A stretch of DNA of 46,954 bases from Terriglobia bacterium (GTDB lineage Bacteria; Acidobacteriota; Terriglobia; UBA7540). Positions 35,708 through 43,266 of the stretch are shown piece by piece; within the stretch, counting starts at the first letter, position 1; every line of letters begins with the position of its first letter. Location: the NCBI GenBank assembly GCA_030038235.1, contig JASHPE010000006.1, positions 1 through 46,954 on the forward strand. The letters run 5' to 3'. The translations under genes and the position numbers were made by a program. Under the pieces are notes generated by a model, which was not told where the DNA came from, made no database searches, and saw nothing but the letters and a program-made list of their open reading frames with translations.

Positions 35708-35880
35708 AAGCCGCCTCTTGCAACGTTCCGGCACAGAATTTCAGGGGGAACACGGGAAGGGCAGAAGGTTTCCGATAACCTCGGAGGCCCCTACGCTCGA
35801 CAAAGGCCGCGCGCAGCTCGACCGCCGGAACCAATGCGGCGGCGTTCGGACGAAAGCCATTAGGCCCAAGGCCAAGCCCG

Positions 35881-37155
35881 CTATTGAGAGCGGGCAAGCT
35901 TGAACACGATCCCACAGCCCACCCCGGCGTCGTTGCACGCGGTCGACGAACCACCGTAGTAGGTGGCGCCGTAAAGGTTTCCTGCCTGATCACGGGCCAA
36001 GCCGCCCTCGGGATTTGCTCCGTCGGCCGGGGGTCCCCCAAAGGTCCAAACCACGGTCTCAACGCCGTCCTGGGTAACCTCGAACACTGTTCCGCACCCG
36101 ACGGACGCGTAACCGCACCCCGGTTTTCCTCCTGCGAAGGCAGTCCCGTAGAGATTGCCTGCGGAGTCGTGGACCAAAGGCCCGTTGGGGTCTCCCCCGT
36201 CCGACCCGTTCGTGAAGCTGTAAAGGACGCTCTCCTCTCCCGATGGAGTGAGCTTGAACACGGTTCCGCATCCTAGGAAGCAGGGACCGCTTCCACCGAA
36301 TTCCGTTGTCCCGTAGAAATTGCCTGCAGCATCCCGTAACAGAGCACCTGTGGGGAAATTCCCGTCCGGGCTTGGACCGAAATTGTAAAGCGTCTTCTCC
36401 GTGCCGTCGGGCGACACCTCGAACACTGTTCCACATCCGCCTTGGCACGCGCCAGTGCCACCCCCGGCAGTCACACCAAAGAGGTTGCCAGCCGAGTCTC
36501 GAATGACACCGCTTGGATATAGTTGAAACTCCATGGACGGAAAGCTGTACAACACGTTTTCCGTACCCTTGGGCGTTATTTCGAAGACCGTCCCATTAGA
36601 ATAGGCACCACCGGCATCGGTAGTTCCGTAGAAATTGCCCGCGCTGTCCGGAACCAAGCCCGAGGCCCCGACGCCCGTCCCTCCTCCAGGCCCTTCAAAA
36701 TTATATAGGACTCGATACCTGCCGCTCGCGCTAAGCCTGAATGCAGTTCCGCCTCCGAAAAGAACCCCGAAGCTACCGCCGAAGTTGGTCGTCCCGTATA
36801 GGTCGCCCGCCGCGTCTCGGATCAAAGGCGCAGTTGGATTTACTCCGCTCACGATACTTGGAAAGGAATACAGCACAGTCTCCTCGCCGCCAGCAGTTAC
36901 CTCGTAGACAGTTCCGCACCCCATACGGCACAGACTGCCCTCGTTGTAGCCGCCCAGATATGTCGCGCCGTAGAGATTACCCGACCTGTCCAAAATCACC
37001 GACGTGGGCTGTGCCCCGTCGGGGGGACCGGTGAAATTGTGCAGCACAATCTCGGTATAAGTTTGTGCGTACCCAACTCCGGCCGCACTGGAAAGTGTGG
37101 ACAGGGTTGCTGTTGCTACGGCTGACAGAAGTGTCCTTCGTTTGCCACTATGCAC
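35881..37155 (-). CDS. GloVer tandem-repeat protein (copy 2)
   Basis: A 424-residue exported protein. The GTG at 37155 is chosen because AAGGAGGAA lies just upstream; the longer frame to 37191 has no such site. A signal peptide (LLSAVATATLSTLSSAAGVGYAQ) precedes about eight GloVer repeats with the core GNLYGxTxxGG, GCGTVFEV and LYSFxGxxDGxxP. Most repeats have a Cys just before GTVF (GMGCGTVYE, QGGCGTVFEV, FLGCGTVFKL, SVGCGTVFEV) and a matching upstream Cys, suggesting within-repeat disulphides; copy 1 has only a few. The repeats probably make a propeller-like extracellular protein. The function is unknown. It lies in the accessory block that begins with the inverted repeat. Confidence 0.88.
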   Translation of the reverse strand: MHSGKRRTLLSAVATATLSTLSSAAGVGYAQTYTEIVLHNFTGPPDGAQPTSVILDRSGNLYGATYLGGYNEGSLCRMGCGTVYEVTAGGEETVLYSFPSIVSGVNPTAPLIRDAAGDLYGTTNFGGSFGVLFGGGTAFRLSASGRYRVLYNFEGPGGGTGVGASGLVPDSAGNFYGTTDAGGAYSNGTVFEITPKGTENVLYSFPSMEFQLYPSGVIRDSAGNLFGVTAGGGTGACQGGCGTVFEVSPDGTEKTLYNFGPSPDGNFPTGALLRDAAGNFYGTTEFGGSGPCFLGCGTVFKLTPSGEESVLYSFTNGSDGGDPNGPLVHDSAGNLYGTAFAGGKPGCGYASVGCGTVFEVTQDGVETVVWTFGGPPADGANPEGGLARDQAGNLYGATYYGGSSTACNDAGVGCGIVFKLARSQ

Positions 37156-37233
37156 GTGAGGTTCCTCCTTCGATGATCCGCACGTGAGCATACGTCCAGA
37201 TCACCCTGTGATGCAAGCGGGCGGGGGTGCTGT

Positions 37234-37458
37234 TCAAGCCTCATTGATACCCCGCAGTAGCTGAGCAGGCGTCATGTCAAAACTGAGGGCCAGAATTTCG
37301 ATGGTTCTGAGGCCGGGCTCCTTCTTCCCGTGCTCCAACTGCGAGATGTAAACACTTCCCAGACCGGTGTGTGCGGCTAAGTACACCTGGGTCCAGCCGC
37401 GCTTCTTCCTGAGTTCTCGGATGCGCCTGCCGAACCGGACGCAGATGTCCCTTGCCAT
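37234..37458 (-). CDS. XRE-family helix-turn-helix regulator
   Basis: A 74-residue single-domain DNA-binding protein: FGRRIRELRKKRGWTQVYLA followed by GSVYISQLEHGKKEPGLRTI, the full Cro/CI-type five-helix domain, and a short MTPAQLLRGI tail. It is transcribed away from a small exported-protein gene, with a perfect 6-base inverted repeat between the two. It lies 78 bases upstream of the GloVer gene on the same strand and could regulate it, itself, or both. Confidence 0.88.
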   Translation of the reverse strand: MARDICVRFGRRIRELRKKRGWTQVYLAAHTGLGSVYISQLEHGKKEPGLRTIEILALSFDMTPAQLLRGINEA

Positions 37459-37491
37459 TGCATGAGCATGACGATATGCTTTGGGCTACAC

Positions 37492-37507
37492 TTAGCCGTT
37501 AGGCTAA
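37492..37507. promoter_or_regulatory. Candidate XRE operator
   Basis: TTAGCC and GGCTAA form a perfect 6-base inverted repeat with a four-base centre (GTTA). It sits 33 bases before the XRE start and 20 bases before the small exported-protein start, a usual place for a Cro/CI-type autoregulatory operator. Confidence 0.5.
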
Positions 37508-37526
37508 CACTCAGAATTGTCGCGTT

Positions 37527-37709
37527 ATGAAGCGTAGCGCCGTCGTCCTTATCCTCGTCGGCCTCTCCCTGTCGTTGGTCTGTCTGGGTCAAGAAGAGGC
37601 CCCTAAACAGCCGGTGAACGGTTATCCGACGCTGGATGCCAGCCGCATCTACGGTCCGGGGCAGAAAGTCCAAGAAGCCGTTCCTGCCCTGAAGAGAATC
37701 GCTCTTTAA
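37527..37709 (+). CDS. Small exported protein of unknown function
   Basis: A 60-residue frame with a clean signal peptide (MKRSAVVLILVGLSLSLVCL, then GQ) and a 39-residue mature peptide rich in Pro, Gln and Lys (EEAPKQPVNGYPTLDASRIY). No strong ribosome-binding site is visible, so the call rests on the signal peptide and on the divergent promoter arrangement with the XRE gene. It might be a regulated secreted peptide, but nothing else points to a role. Confidence 0.42.
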   Translation: MKRSAVVLILVGLSLSLVCLGQEEAPKQPVNGYPTLDASRIYGPGQKVQEAVPALKRIAL

Positions 37710-38083
37710 GCGCGGCGCTGGCTACCTCACAAGATGAACTTTGAAACACCGGATCAAGTCCCACCTCGTGCCAATCACCGCTTACCAATTGAGCGCTCGC
37801 AGGGGGCTGCTAGGAGAAATCGGCGACGGCATTTACGGTGCCTGAGATTGTTTCCAACGGGGAATAATTTCCTCTCCGGTTCGAAAGATCGTGCGGTACC
37901 CCATCGGAGGGTCCCCCCTCCCTCTCCCCCGCCAGGGGGGGTGCAATCTTGGGGGGCGCTGTCTCCTATCCCGTCAAGGCGATGCGGGATAGGAGGGAGC
38001 CGTACCCCCGTAGGCTGGGCGCTGGCAGTCGGGATGTCCCTGGACAAACCCGTTTCCCGCTTGATACAGTCGGCTCTTTGCAA
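37710..38083. other. Gene-free stretch with dispersed-repeat copy B
   Basis: About 370 bases without a supported gene. It holds the repeat at 37935-37998 and GC-rich runs (CCCCCTCC near 37910, CCCCCGCCAGGGGGGG near 37926) that could form small hairpins. Short frames that cross it translate only repeat text. Confidence 0.6.
37935..37998. repeat. Dispersed repeat, copy B
   Basis: The plus strand reads GGGGTGCAATCTTGGGGGGC, then GCTGTCTCCTATCCC, GTCAAGGCGATGC and GGGATAGGAGG. CCTATCCC and GGGATAGG form a perfect 8-base stem around the 13-base GTCAAGGCGATGC. In copy A the same 13 bases are present in the opposite orientation relative to the left arm, so the central segment is flipped between the two copies. 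Confidence 0.82.
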
Positions 38084-38443
38084 ATGGGGATTCCAACCGC
38101 AAAAGCTCGAGTCATCTTGATTGAAGAAGGGATGCCGAGTGTTGACGAGGCGCGGAGGAAGCTCATGGCGGCGTTGCACGCCGCCAAGCACGACGGCCTT
38201 CGGGTTGTAAAAGTCGTTCACGGCTACGGGTCTAGTGGGGCCGGCGGCGCTTTGCGCCCTGCGCTTCGTAAATCACTGCAACTGCGAAAGAAAGAAGGTT
38301 TGATCATAAAGATAATCTGGGGAGAGAAGTGGAGCATTTTTGAACCAGACGCGCGGACTGTGCTGGAACAATACCCTGAGCTCCAGAGTGACCCTGACCT
38401 CGACCGGTGCAACCAAGGAATCACGATTGTGCTGCTCGGTTGA
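38084..38443 (+). CDS. Smr-domain protein (MutS2 C-terminal-like)
   Basis: A 119-residue protein made of a single Smr domain, a nuclease or nucleic-acid-binding fold related to the C-terminus of MutS2. The signature is VVKVVHGYGSSGAGGALRPA near residue 50, preceded by the helix PSVDEARRKLMAALHAAK. The usual HGxGxGxL pattern is present in a variant form with two serines. The ATG at 38084 is chosen because codons further upstream translate repeat text. Stand-alone Smr proteins are poorly understood. It is 17 bases upstream of the Sel1-repeat gene. Confidence 0.75.
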   Translation: MGIPTAKARVILIEEGMPSVDEARRKLMAALHAAKHDGLRVVKVVHGYGSSGAGGALRPALRKSLQLRKKEGLIIKIIWGEKWSIFEPDARTVLEQYPELQSDPDLDRCNQGITIVLLG

Positions 38444-38460
38444 CATTACGGAGTGCATTT

Positions 38461-38949
38461 ATGAGCATCTTCGATTCGTTGTTTCGAAAGCCGTCGCCAG
38501 ATTACGATGTCGGAATAGCCGCATTTAAAAAGGGCGATTATGCCCTGGCAGCAAAGCATTTAAGGCCTTTCGCCGAGGGTGGCAATGCTGAAGCGCAGTT
38601 CGTCATGGCTGAAATGTATGCCGGCGGCCTAGGGGTGCCACAGAACATGGAAATCTCCCGCGAACTGGTTGTTAAGGCTGCCAAGCAGTGGCATGCGGGT
38701 GCATTTTTCCTGCTCGGAATCTCCTCCCTCATCGAGGCCCCCAAGGAAGCCTACACGCTGTTATATACTTCGGCTGCGCTCAGCACCGCACGAGGCAACC
38801 CCGCTGCTGCTGAGGAGCCAAGACGAATGCTGTCTGAACTCGCCAAGCGTCTCACAGGCGGTGAGGTCGCCGAGGCAGAAAGAGCGGCAAGGGAGGCCAT
38901 CTCGGCAGCCGCAAAAGGTGGGTATCCCACATTAAGGCCGCTAATTTAG
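38461..38949 (+). CDS. Sel1-repeat protein
   Basis: A 162-residue alpha-helical repeat protein. Sel1-like units are visible in YALAAKHLRPFAEGGNAEAQ, FVMAEMYAGGLGVPQNMEIS and WHAGAFFLLGISSLIEAPKE, though later units are degenerate. Such proteins act as scaffolds for protein contacts. The ATG at 38461 follows a GGAG site nine bases upstream. There is no signal peptide, so it should act in the cytoplasm. It is probably co-transcribed with the Smr gene. Confidence 0.7.
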   Translation: MSIFDSLFRKPSPDYDVGIAAFKKGDYALAAKHLRPFAEGGNAEAQFVMAEMYAGGLGVPQNMEISRELVVKAAKQWHAGAFFLLGISSLIEAPKEAYTLLYTSAALSTARGNPAAAEEPRRMLSELAKRLTGGEVAEAERAAREAISAAAKGGYPTLRPLI

Positions 38950-39026
38950 GGCTGAACGTCTCTGCCAGTCAACTCGCGAGGCGTTCCTGTGACCAAGGAA
39001 TGTTGTGAGCGTCCATTCCATGTATC

Positions 39027-39620
39027 TTAATTTAGTTTGAAGTCTGTCGTCGTCCAGTCGGCCTGCCCGCCAGCAAGGCGTGTGTCAGAGTCCATCAAGG
39101 CTCTTATCTCTGCGTTTTTGAGGCAGCCTGCTTCACGCAATGCAATTGCCACACGAGCGATGCGCTCCTTGTTGTCGGCGACGGTCTGGCGCGCGCGTTT
39201 CCATGCTTCCTTTCGGATTGCCGAGGCGTCTTCAGGGCCAATGCCGTACAGGGGCATTTCGCAAACCGTTATCGCGTCGAGTTTGGCGTTGTCAGTCTGG
39301 TCAAAGCATTCCCACAAACGCAAAGCGTGCTTCTCGATCGCCTCATCCCCAACTTCAAACAATGCTTCGGCAAGAACTCCTCCATAGATCGCTGCGATGC
39401 GTCGCTCGAACCAAGGTTTAATTGGCTCATCATGGCTCCGCGACCACCCTATCGTGCATATTGCGTCCGCTAATTCGCCTTCGTCAGTCAGATCACGTTG
39501 AGCATGAAGGCTCACAGGATCCGCGGACAAGCTCGCCGAAGTTACTGCATGGCCCGCCTCGTGGATGTATTTCCTCGGAAGAAGGACCCCGTTAACGACG
39601 ATGCATATTGCAGGTTTCAT
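39027..39620 (-). CDS. Orphan M41-like (HEAGH) metalloprotease-like protein
   Basis: A 197-residue protein with HEAGH at residues 20-24 in KYIHEAGHAVTSASLSA, the zinc site of FtsH-type peptidases (HEAGHA). RRIAAIYGGVLAEALFEVG near residue 90 resembles the ALGGRAAEEL region of FtsH, and an acidic CFDQTDNAKLDA follows where the third ligand would lie. There is no AAA domain or membrane segment. It may be a free-standing peptidase-like domain. The ATG at 39620 is preferred because it places the motif at the usual position; a 14-codon extension to 39662 remains possible. It lies in the accessory block, transcribed toward the Sel1 gene. Confidence 0.6.
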   Translation of the reverse strand: MKPAICIVVNGVLLPRKYIHEAGHAVTSASLSADPVSLHAQRDLTDEGELADAICTIGWSRSHDEPIKPWFERRIAAIYGGVLAEALFEVGDEAIEKHALRLWECFDQTDNAKLDAITVCEMPLYGIGPEDASAIRKEAWKRARQTVADNKERIARVAIALREAGCLKNAEIRALMDSDTRLAGGQADWTTTDFKLN

Positions 39621-39709
39621 GGTTTTTGAGAGCAACGACCATCTAGGTTCCGATGGCCTCATCAGAAGCCCTCACGCCACTCGAAGCAGATGCGCCGCTG
39701 CTCATTGAG

Positions 39710-39795
39710 TTTGCCGTAGGGCGCGGCCCTTGTGGCCGCCCTGCCGAGATCGTTCTGTTGCTTGGGCAGCCACAAGGGCCGCGCCCTACGGCAAA
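39710..39795. repeat. 27-base perfect inverted-repeat element
   Basis: The arms 39710-39736 and 39769-39795 are exact reverse complements with a 32-base loop. Each arm contains GCCCTTGTGGC or its complement, like the 11765 element. It lies in the 361-base gap between the HEAGH gene and the decayed toxin-antitoxin pair; I see no gene elsewhere in that gap. Confidence 0.87.
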
Positions 39796-39981
39796 CGAAG
39801 ACGCCACGGCTCCGCGTTACGGCTTAATGGTACTGCCGTCATATCGGCCGGCTGGCGCACACCTTTTATTAGTGGACAAGGTGTCTAGCCTCGGCAAACC
39901 AAGGTCTGCGCCGGCCCGATGCTTGCGGTGCAGGCTTCCGGCCTGGCTTCAACAGCACTTATTTCGTGGTAGGCTCAATTC

Positions 39982-40259
39982 ATGGATATTACGGTCACTG
40001 TTCCTGACGATCTGGCGGCGCCCTTGTTGCCCCCCGGCAGGATCCCGCCCGTGCCGCCCTGGAAGCCCTGGCCCTCCAGGCCTTCCGCGAACGACGCCTG
40101 ACCGGGTATCAGCTCCGCACGCTGCTGGGGATTCGCTCACGTTACGAACTCGACGGCTTTCTGAAAGAGCATCGGATCGAAAAGTACACGGCCGAAGATT
40201 TTGAGCACGACCTGGCGGCGCTAGACGAGCGCCGGGAAGAGGCCGACCGGCCCGCATGA
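39982..40259 (+). pseudogene. UPF0175-type antitoxin, frameshifted
   Basis: The ATG at 39982 opens MDITVTVPDDLAA, the N-terminus of UPF0175 antitoxins, but the frame then turns Pro-rich and stops. After the C run 40030-40035 the next frame reads QDPARAALEALALQAFRERR, LTGYQLRTLLGIRSRYELDG and FLKEHRIEKYTAEDFEHDL, a full UPF0175 domain ending at TGA 40257. Restoring one missing base after the C run would rejoin them. The stop overlaps the start of the PIN gene (ATGA), the usual arrangement for this pair. Confidence 0.75.
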
Positions 40260-40597
40260 TGGTCGTCGCCGACACCGGTCCCCTCCATTACCTGGTGCTG
40301 GTCGGAGTTGTCGAAGTCCTTCCGCCCCTGTACACTCGGGTGATTGTGCCGCAGAAAGTTGCTGAAGAATTAGGAGCAACCGGGGCACCCTTAGCTGTCC
40401 AAGCCTGGATCGCCCAGCCGCCCAGATGGCTGGAGATTCGGGCGGACCCACCGGCCGACTCCACCCTCGCGCTCCTCGACCCCGACGAACGTGCGGCCAT
40501 CACCCTCGCGATCCCGCCGATGAGATGGTGCTCGACCTCATATGAGCGCCACGGCGGAAGCACAAGCATCCACGCCTTTCTATACCGGCACCTCTAA
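40256..40597 (+). pseudogene. PIN-like (DUF3368-type) toxin with a damaged C-terminus
   Basis: A 113-residue frame starting MMVVADTGPLHYLVLVGVVE, then VIVPQKVAEELGATGAP and LLDPDERAAITLA, the order and motifs of DUF3368 PIN-domain toxins. Acidic residues of the active site are present at Asp6 and in VAEE and DPDE. After about residue 82 the text turns to MRWCSTSYERHGG, unlike the family, which should continue with an acidic DDR-type strand and TGTLGVL. A short PADEMVLDLI continuation exists in another frame. The gene is therefore probably frameshifted and inactive, matching its broken antitoxin partner. Confidence 0.7.
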
Positions 40598-41060
40598 AGC
40601 GGCTTAATACCAGCGACACCAAGTAGGGATCGGGCCCGGCGCGCTATGGAGGATCACATATCATGGTGACGCGCGGGTCAAAGGGTGGGGCTTCAGCCCG
40701 GCAGGGAGAGATAGCTTTCGCACGGGCTTTAGGGCCCCTGAAAGCGGCTGTTTCAGCGGCCGAAGCCGACCTCGATGCTCCTGGCCGGCGGCGGGGCTGA
40801 AGCCGCGCCCTTTCGCGGTCTGGCGACTGTATTGAGTAATCCTGAGCGACGAAACGCAGGAATTAACTCGTTTGGTAACGTTTATGTCACCTAAATTTTA
40901 CGTTTTCTCCGATATGATAATTGAGCCTGAATGAGGCGCAGTGTTCTAGGCTCGGCACTCGGGACCCGATCTTTAGCGGTTCGAGCCGGATTCAATGCCG
41001 ATCGATTGTTTTTGCTGGTCAATGATGGACGTGAGGCGTAGGGTGAACGTGGAGAGTACC
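40598..41060. repeat. Gene-free stretch with a GGGGCTTCAGCC inverted element
   Basis: Near-perfect inverted arms at 40680-40701 and 40792-40813 share the core GGGGCTTCAGCCC/GGGGCTGAAGCC, with shorter hairpins between them (GGGCTTTAGGGCCC near 40724). A second motif, ATCCTGAGCGACGAAACGCA near 40849, resembles the ends of the 17212 element. AT-rich sequence near 40905-40925 (TATGATAATT) could hold a promoter for the small membrane-protein gene. No gene is recognised. Confidence 0.6.
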
Positions 41061-41246
41061 ATGGAAGGCTTGGAAGCAACCTGGGAGCGACTTTGGGGCT
41101 GGGTAAAGCAGCACCCGCTGACAGCGGCCACGGCAGCGGTGGTCTTGATTGCCGCCTTGGCGGCGCCATCCAGCCGGAGCACCCAGCCGCCTGGTACGCA
41201 TCCCCCGGTGGATCTCGGTTCCGACGAGCCGCCGCTGTTCATTTAA
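41061..41246 (+). CDS. Small single-pass membrane protein of unknown function
   Basis: A 61-residue frame from the ATG at 41061, which follows a GGAGAG site by five bases. A short amphipathic start (MEGLEATWERLWGWVKQH) leads into one transmembrane helix (TAATAAVVLIAALAAP) and a Pro-rich tail. The frame can be read from 40995, but the site favours 41061. There is no known family. Confidence 0.5.
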   Translation: MEGLEATWERLWGWVKQHPLTAATAAVVLIAALAAPSSRSTQPPGTHPPVDLGSDEPPLFI

Positions 41247-41437
41247 TCGCCTGAAGGCTGGCCGCGCTTTCGGCCGCTTTCTGAGGGTGTTCCTCTCTCC
41301 ATCGCGCTACCGGCCTCATTTGCTAAGTTCGTTTTCCCTCCGTTGTAACTTGGCGCATCCCGAATTGTCTTTTGTGGCATACTAGCCGGGTTCGACGGGT
41401 GGCGGCTTGGCTTGAGTTCTGGACAACCGGAGGAAAT

Positions 41438-41911
41438 ATGGCCTTTTGCGCAAAGTGCGGGGCTTCCTTGAACGAGGGTGCTGCCTTCTGCCCTTCCTGC
41501 GGCGCGCCCGCAGGCTCGACGCCGCCCGCCACAACACCGCCGCCGGCGACGGCGGCGCCGATGACCTCCAACGTGGCCGCGGCGCTCTCCTATCTGCTCG
41601 GGTTCATCACCGGAATCATCTTTCTGGTGATTGAGCCCTACCGGCGCGATCCATTCGTTCGCTTCCACGCCTTTCAGTCCATCTTTCTCAGCGCCGTGGT
41701 GGTGATCATTTCCATCGTCTGGAGCACCGTTTTCGGGGCGCTCTTCTTTGCCAGCTTCGGGATCCTCTGGAGCTTGCTGGCCCTGATCTGGGTGGTGCTG
41801 CGCATCGCGTTCTTCGTGGTGTGGCTGTTTATGATGTACAAGGCCTACAACAACGACAAGTTCCAGTTGCCATTTATCGGTCCCATAGCCGCCAAACAGG
41901 CGAGCGCGTAG
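41438..41911 (+). CDS. Zinc-ribbon membrane protein (DUF4870-like)
   Basis: A 157-residue inner-membrane protein. A two-CxxC zinc ribbon (FCAKCGASL, FCPSCGAP) at the N-terminus is followed by a Pro/Thr linker and three transmembrane segments (AALSYLLGFITGIIFLVIEP, then two in the TVFGALFFASFGILWSLLA region), with RFHAFQSIFL between them, as in DUF4870 proteins. The C-terminus FQLPFIGPIAAK is typical. A perfect GGAGGAAAT site precedes the ATG. The function is unknown. Confidence 0.85.
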   Translation: MAFCAKCGASLNEGAAFCPSCGAPAGSTPPATTPPPATAAPMTSNVAAALSYLLGFITGIIFLVIEPYRRDPFVRFHAFQSIFLSAVVVIISIVWSTVFGALFFASFGILWSLLALIWVVLRIAFFVVWLFMMYKAYNNDKFQLPFIGPIAAKQASA

Positions 41912-41918
41912 CTACGCC

Positions 41919-42038
41919 GTAGGGGCAGGCCCCCGCGCCTGCCTGCCGGCAAATGGCAAGTGGCAAACGACGGCCACTCGGTTCCGAGAGATCGGAAGAG
42001 ATGATGCTGGCCACTTGTCACTCGTCATTTGCCACTCC
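41919..42038. repeat. Short GC-rich hairpin plus a TGGCAAGTGGCAA inverted repeat
   Basis: GTAGGGGCAGGC (41919-41930) belongs to the 8488 family and pairs with the following GCCTGCC. Next, AAATGGCAAGTGGCAAA near 41951 faces CCACTTGTCACTCG and ATTTGCCACT near 42010-42036 in inverted orientation. It separates the zinc-ribbon gene from the EamA gene. Confidence 0.65.
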
Positions 42039-42103
42039 TTCCTGTGGATGGCGGCCCCTGTGCCTCCGCCTCGCGATATAAGCCATCAAACCGGATCGCA
42101 GTA

Positions 42104-42976
42104 ATGACGCCTCGCGCCAAAGCCGAAATCCTGCTCCTGGGGATGAGCCTTGTCTGGGGCGCGTCATTCGTCGTGGTCAAGGGCGCTCTGGCGGACGCCT
42201 CGCCGCTGGTTTTTCTCGCCATCCGATTCATCCTCGCAGGACTGGTCTCGGCGGCGGTGTTGGGCTTCCGGCCGCGAAATGTCAGCCGGCAAACACTTGG
42301 CGCCGGCCTTGTTCTGGGGCTTTTTCTGCTGGGCGGCTACGTCCTCCAGGTTTACGGCCTGCTCTACACCACGCCCTCAAAGTCGGCGTTCATAACGGCT
42401 TTCAGCGTGGTTCTGGTGCCCTTCATCGCGGCGCTTGGAGGACTCCGGCTTCGGCCGGTGAACGTTATAGCGGCGGCTGCCGGCGTCGCAGGCTTGTACG
42501 TCCTGCTGGCGCCGTCGCGGCTCGGCGCAGTGAATCGCGGCGATCTGCTGACGCTTGCGGCGTCAATATCTTTCGGTTGCTATATCGTCTGGGTGGGCCG
42601 CTATGCCGGGCGCTTTAACTTTCGCGAGTTGGTGCCGATTCAAATTCTGGTGGTCGGAGTCGGCTCGGCGATCCTCTTGCCCTTCGACGGCCGCCCGCGG
42701 CTCAACTGGACATCAGGCTTCACCGCCGCCATCCTCGTCACGGCCCTGCTCGCCACCGCCCTCGCGTTTTCCGTGCAGAACTGGGCGCAGCGCTACACGC
42801 CTCCGGCGCACACGGCGCTGATCCTCTCGTTCGAGCCCGTATTCACGGCGCTGACATCGCGATGGATCACCGGCGAGCACATGGGCGCGCATCTGATCGC
42901 CGGAGCGGCGCTCATGCTCCTCGGCGTGCTGGCCTCGGAACTCCGGGGCGGGTCGCCGGCGCCGATCGAAAGCTGA
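42104..42976 (+). CDS. EamA/DMT-superfamily transporter
   Basis: A 290-residue inner-membrane protein with about ten hydrophobic helices in two repeated halves, the drug/metabolite transporter architecture. The first half has LLGMSLVWGASFVVVKGAL and SPLVFLAIRFILAGL, and the second has SISFGCYIVWVGRYAG and the conserved YTPPAHTALILSFEPVFTAL near residue 235. The ATG at 42104 starts directly at the first helix. The substrate cannot be told from sequence. It stands alone. Confidence 0.9.
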   Translation: MTPRAKAEILLLGMSLVWGASFVVVKGALADASPLVFLAIRFILAGLVSAAVLGFRPRNVSRQTLGAGLVLGLFLLGGYVLQVYGLLYTTPSKSAFITAFSVVLVPFIAALGGLRLRPVNVIAAAAGVAGLYVLLAPSRLGAVNRGDLLTLAASISFGCYIVWVGRYAGRFNFRELVPIQILVVGVGSAILLPFDGRPRLNWTSGFTAAILVTALLATALAFSVQNWAQRYTPPAHTALILSFEPVFTALTSRWITGEHMGAHLIAGAALMLLGVLASELRGGSPAPIES

Positions 42977-43266
42977 TCCGCAGATTGCGCAGATCACACA
43001 GATTAGCCAGATTATGCGGAGTTCACCGGCCATCGCGACCGGCCTGGTTGTGGTGATGCGCCGCTACCACCGGCCCTGCTTTCCGTGTAGTGGGCGATTT
43101 GGAATCGTCCAACCTGCGATGCCTCCGAGCGGCCGCGCTGCCGTGGCCCTTCTGCCGGTATTTCCGCCCCGCGTGGCGAACGGTGTATAATCGCAACAAC
43201 CGGAGGAACGATCGACCGGGCGCGAGATCGCCTCGGTCGTGAGCGCTTTGTAAGGACGGATTGGGT
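42977..43266. promoter_or_regulatory. Upstream region of the HtrA gene with a TATAAT box
   Basis: TATAAT at 43186-43191 in a GGTGTATAATCG context, matching the box at 25553. The -35 region is poor (TTCCGC at 43162, 18-base spacer), so an activator or another sigma factor may be needed. The ATG lies 75 bases further on. The first 50 bases after the EamA stop hold degenerate CAGATTxxxCAGATC direct repeats. No gene is seen. Confidence 0.5.

Noticed and set aside
33782-35734. Longer N-terminus for gamma-glutamyltransferase starting at 35734
   Set aside because: The extra residues translate the dispersed repeat at 35656; a proper signal peptide begins at 35536.
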